A stretch of 64,000 bases of DNA from Haliclystus octoradiatus (taxonomy: Eukaryota; Cnidaria; Staurozoa; Stauromedusae; Haliclystidae). The stretch lies in contig OU744446.1 of NCBI GenBank assembly GCA_916610825.1, positions 20,841,223 through 20,905,222 on the forward strand. Reading direction: 5' to 3'. Position numbers and translations under genes: made by a program. This document shows, piece after piece, positions 62,438 through 64,000 of the stretch (position 1 is its first letter; each line of letters begins with the position of its first letter). Below the pieces are notes generated by a model. The model made no database searches, was not told the origin of the DNA, and saw only the letters and a program-made list of their open reading frames with translations.

Positions 62438-63145
62438 TTAATTCCCAAGGGAATTCGAATTTTTCAAAAACAGCTCAAAATGACCTAAAACAATGCTTAA
62501 TTCCCAAGGGAATTCGAATTTTTCAAAAACAGCTCAAAATGACCTAAAACAATGCTTAATTCCCAAGGGAATTCGAATTTTTGAAAAACATCTCAAAATG
62601 ACCTAAAACAATGCTTAATTCCCAAGGGAATTTGAATTTATCAAAAAAAGCTCAAAATGACCAAAAACAATGCCCAGTTCCCAAGGGAATTCGAATTTTA
62701 CAAAAACAGCGCAAAATGACCTAAAACAATGCTCAATTCCCAAGGGAATTCGAATTTTTCAAAAACAGCTCAAAATGACCTAAAACAATGCTTAATTCCC
62801 AAGGGAATTCGAATTTTACAAAAACAGCTCAAAATGACCTAAAACAATGCTTAATTCCCAAGGGAATTTGAATTTTTCAAAAACAGCTCAAAATGACCAA
62901 AAACAATGCCCAGTTCCCAAGGGAATTCGAATTTCACAAAAACAGCATAAAATGACCTAAAACAATGCTTAATTCCCAAGGGAATTCGAATTTTACAAAA
63001 TCAGCTCAAAATTACCTAAAACAATGCTTAATTCCCAAGGGAATTCGAATTTTTCAAAAACAGCTCAAAATGACCTAAAACAATGCTTAATTCCCAAGGG
63101 AATTCGAATTTTACAAAAACAGCTCAAAATGACCTAAAACAATGC
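62438..63145 (+). repeat. Post-D block
   Basis: Same order as at 48816, with the ttatc/caaaaaaagctc monomer near 62636. The ctcaattc monomer reads ctcaattcccaag here, not ctcaattcacaag. It ends with attacc, common and aattttac monomers before an E unit. Confidence 0.85.
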
Positions 63146-64000
63146 TTAATTCACAAGGGAGTTCGAACTTTTCAAAAACAGCTCAAAATGACCTTAAACA
63201 ATGCTTAATACCCAAGGGAATTCGAATTTATCAAAAACAGCTCAAAATGACCTAAAACAATTCTTAATTCCCAAGGGAATTCGAATTTTTCAAAAACAGC
63301 TCAAAATGACCTAAAACAATGCTTAATTCCCAAGGGAATTTGAATTTTTCAAAAACAGCTCAAAATCACCAAAAACAATGCCCAGTTCCCAAGGGAATTC
63401 GAATTTCACAAAAACAGCATAAAATGACATAAAACAATGCTTAATTCCCAAGGGAATTCGAATTTTACAAAAACATCTCAAAATGCCCTAAAACAATGCT
63501 TAATTCCCAAGGGAATTCGAATTTTTCAAAAACAGCTCAAAATGACCTAAAACAATGCTTAATACCCAAGGGAATTCGAATTTTTCAAAAACAGCTCGAA
63601 ATGACCTAAAACAATGCTTAATTCCCAAGGGAATTCGAATTTTTCAAAACCAGCTCAAAATGACCTCAAACAATGCTTAATTCCCAAGAAGATTCGAATT
63701 TTTCAAAAACAGCTCAAAATGACCTAAAACAATGCTTAATTCCCAAGGGAATTCGAATTTTACAAAAACAGCTCAAAATGACCTAAAACAATGCTTAATT
63801 CACAAGGGAATTCGAACTTTTCAAAAACAGCTCAAAATGACCTTAAACAATGCTTAATACCCAAGGGAATTCGAATTTATCAAAAACAGCTCAAAATGAC
63901 CTAAAACAATTCTTAATTCCCAAGGGAATTCGAATTTTTCAAAACAGCTCAAAATGACCTAAAACAATGCTTAATTCACAAGGGAATTCGAACTTTTCAA
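63146..64000 (+). repeat. Type E HOR unit and shortened second unit at the window end
   Basis: E cores lie at 63165, 63814 and 63990. The first spacing is 649 bp; the second is only 176 (three monomers minus one base), so eight monomers are missing and one A is lost near 63945. The first gaactttt monomer has gagttcg. The window ends inside the third E monomer. Confidence 0.85.

Larger units (their letters stand above)
1..64000 (+). repeat. 59-bp satellite DNA array spanning the whole window
   Basis: Every part of the window is a copy of one 59-bp monomer in one orientation; I found no inverted copy and no unrelated insert. Period was checked directly: the motif atgcttaatt starts at 21 and again at 80, and longer spacings are multiples of 59 after correction for 58-bp and 39-bp units. 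About 1,090 monomers are present. Most differ from the common form at a few positions, and the same variants recur in a fixed order, which shows higher-order structure. Such arrays in eukaryotes lie in constitutive heterochromatin, often at centromeres; that placement is inference. There is no coding potential: the common monomer carries TAA at positions 2 and 49 and TGA at 44, and because 59 is not a multiple of 3 any reading frame soon meets them. The family has no name I recognise. Confidence 0.99.

Noticed and set aside
1-64000. CRISPR array (regular spacing near 60 bp)
   Set aside because: The whole 59-bp period is conserved; there are no unique spacers between short repeats, no leader and no cas genes.
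1-64000. Vicia faba FokI satellite, also known for a 59-bp monomer
   Set aside because: The length agrees, but I see no FokI site (GGATG or CATCC) in the common monomer or its variants, and I cannot compare full sequences from memory.
1-64000. Telomeric repeats, rDNA, tRNA or poly(A)-signal-bearing transcripts
   Set aside because: No TTAGGG- or TTTAGGG-like runs, no rRNA or tRNA-like sequence, and no recurring AATAAA were seen.
1-64000. Purely artificial or misassembled repeat expansion
   Set aside because: The ordered variants, private mutations shared at several consistent offsets and whole-unit indels are what real satellite evolution gives. Local consensus errors remain possible at 21191-21201 and 58525-58890.

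Overview
The whole window is one uninterrupted satellite DNA array: head-to-tail copies of an AT-rich monomer of 59 bp (19 G/C of 59 in the commonest form, about 32%), all in the same orientation from base 1 to base 64000, roughly 1,090 copies. I see no protein-coding gene, RNA gene, transposon, CRISPR array or unique sequence. The array runs off both ends. A tandem block of this size, monomer length and higher-order complexity indicates eukaryotic heterochromatin (centromeric, pericentromeric, subtelomeric or interstitial). Species and chromosome cannot be named from the sequence.

The reference monomer is 7246-7304. It holds two overlapping dyads (7-bp arms AATTCCC/GGGAATT around AA, then the perfect palindrome AATTCGAATT), a T5-C-A5 tract, an overlapping EcoRI and BstBI site, an AluI site and one CpG. 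Besides 59-bp copies there are 58-bp variants and a strongly diverged 39-bp unit, called D here, present 24 times.

Monomers form a nested hierarchy. (1) Two kinds of 11-monomer, 649-bp higher-order repeat (HOR): type E, whose first monomer has a gaactttt core, and type F, whose marker monomer has cctaaggg and gaaattt. (2) A 19-monomer, 1,121-bp HOR that joins the two. (3) A C-D cassette: 14 (or 11) distinctive monomers ending in the 39-bp D unit. (4) A-type cassettes (12-18 units), also with D, mostly at 1.5-21 kb. (5) Module X (about 1.3-1.6 kb), seen whole or in part at least eight times. (6) Segmental duplications of 0.5-8 kb, at offsets including 471, 805, 1040, 1041, 2005, 3165, 3178, 3439, 4699, 6387, 6528, 8393 and about 12,000 bp.

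Layout: 1-1551 mixed monomers with a 471-bp duplication; 1.46-4.96 kb A cassettes and module X; 4.96-7.13 kb E/F/C-D material; 7.1-13.6 kb A cassettes and X expanded by 1040- and 3178-bp duplications; 13.6-21.8 kb a second, edited copy of 1.46-9.44 kb; 21.8-31.5 kb E and F HORs with three C-D cassettes; 31.5-45.1 kb two module X copies, E HORs, an 805-bp duplication and a 2005-bp duplication; 45.1-64 kb E, F and 19-mer HORs with four C-D cassettes, much of it in recent 6528- and 3165-bp duplications.

Nothing here works as a gene set. The biological interest is in how the array evolved. Junctions mostly preserve monomer register, as expected of unequal exchange between aligned monomers. Private mutations shared by copies allow several duplications to be put in order.
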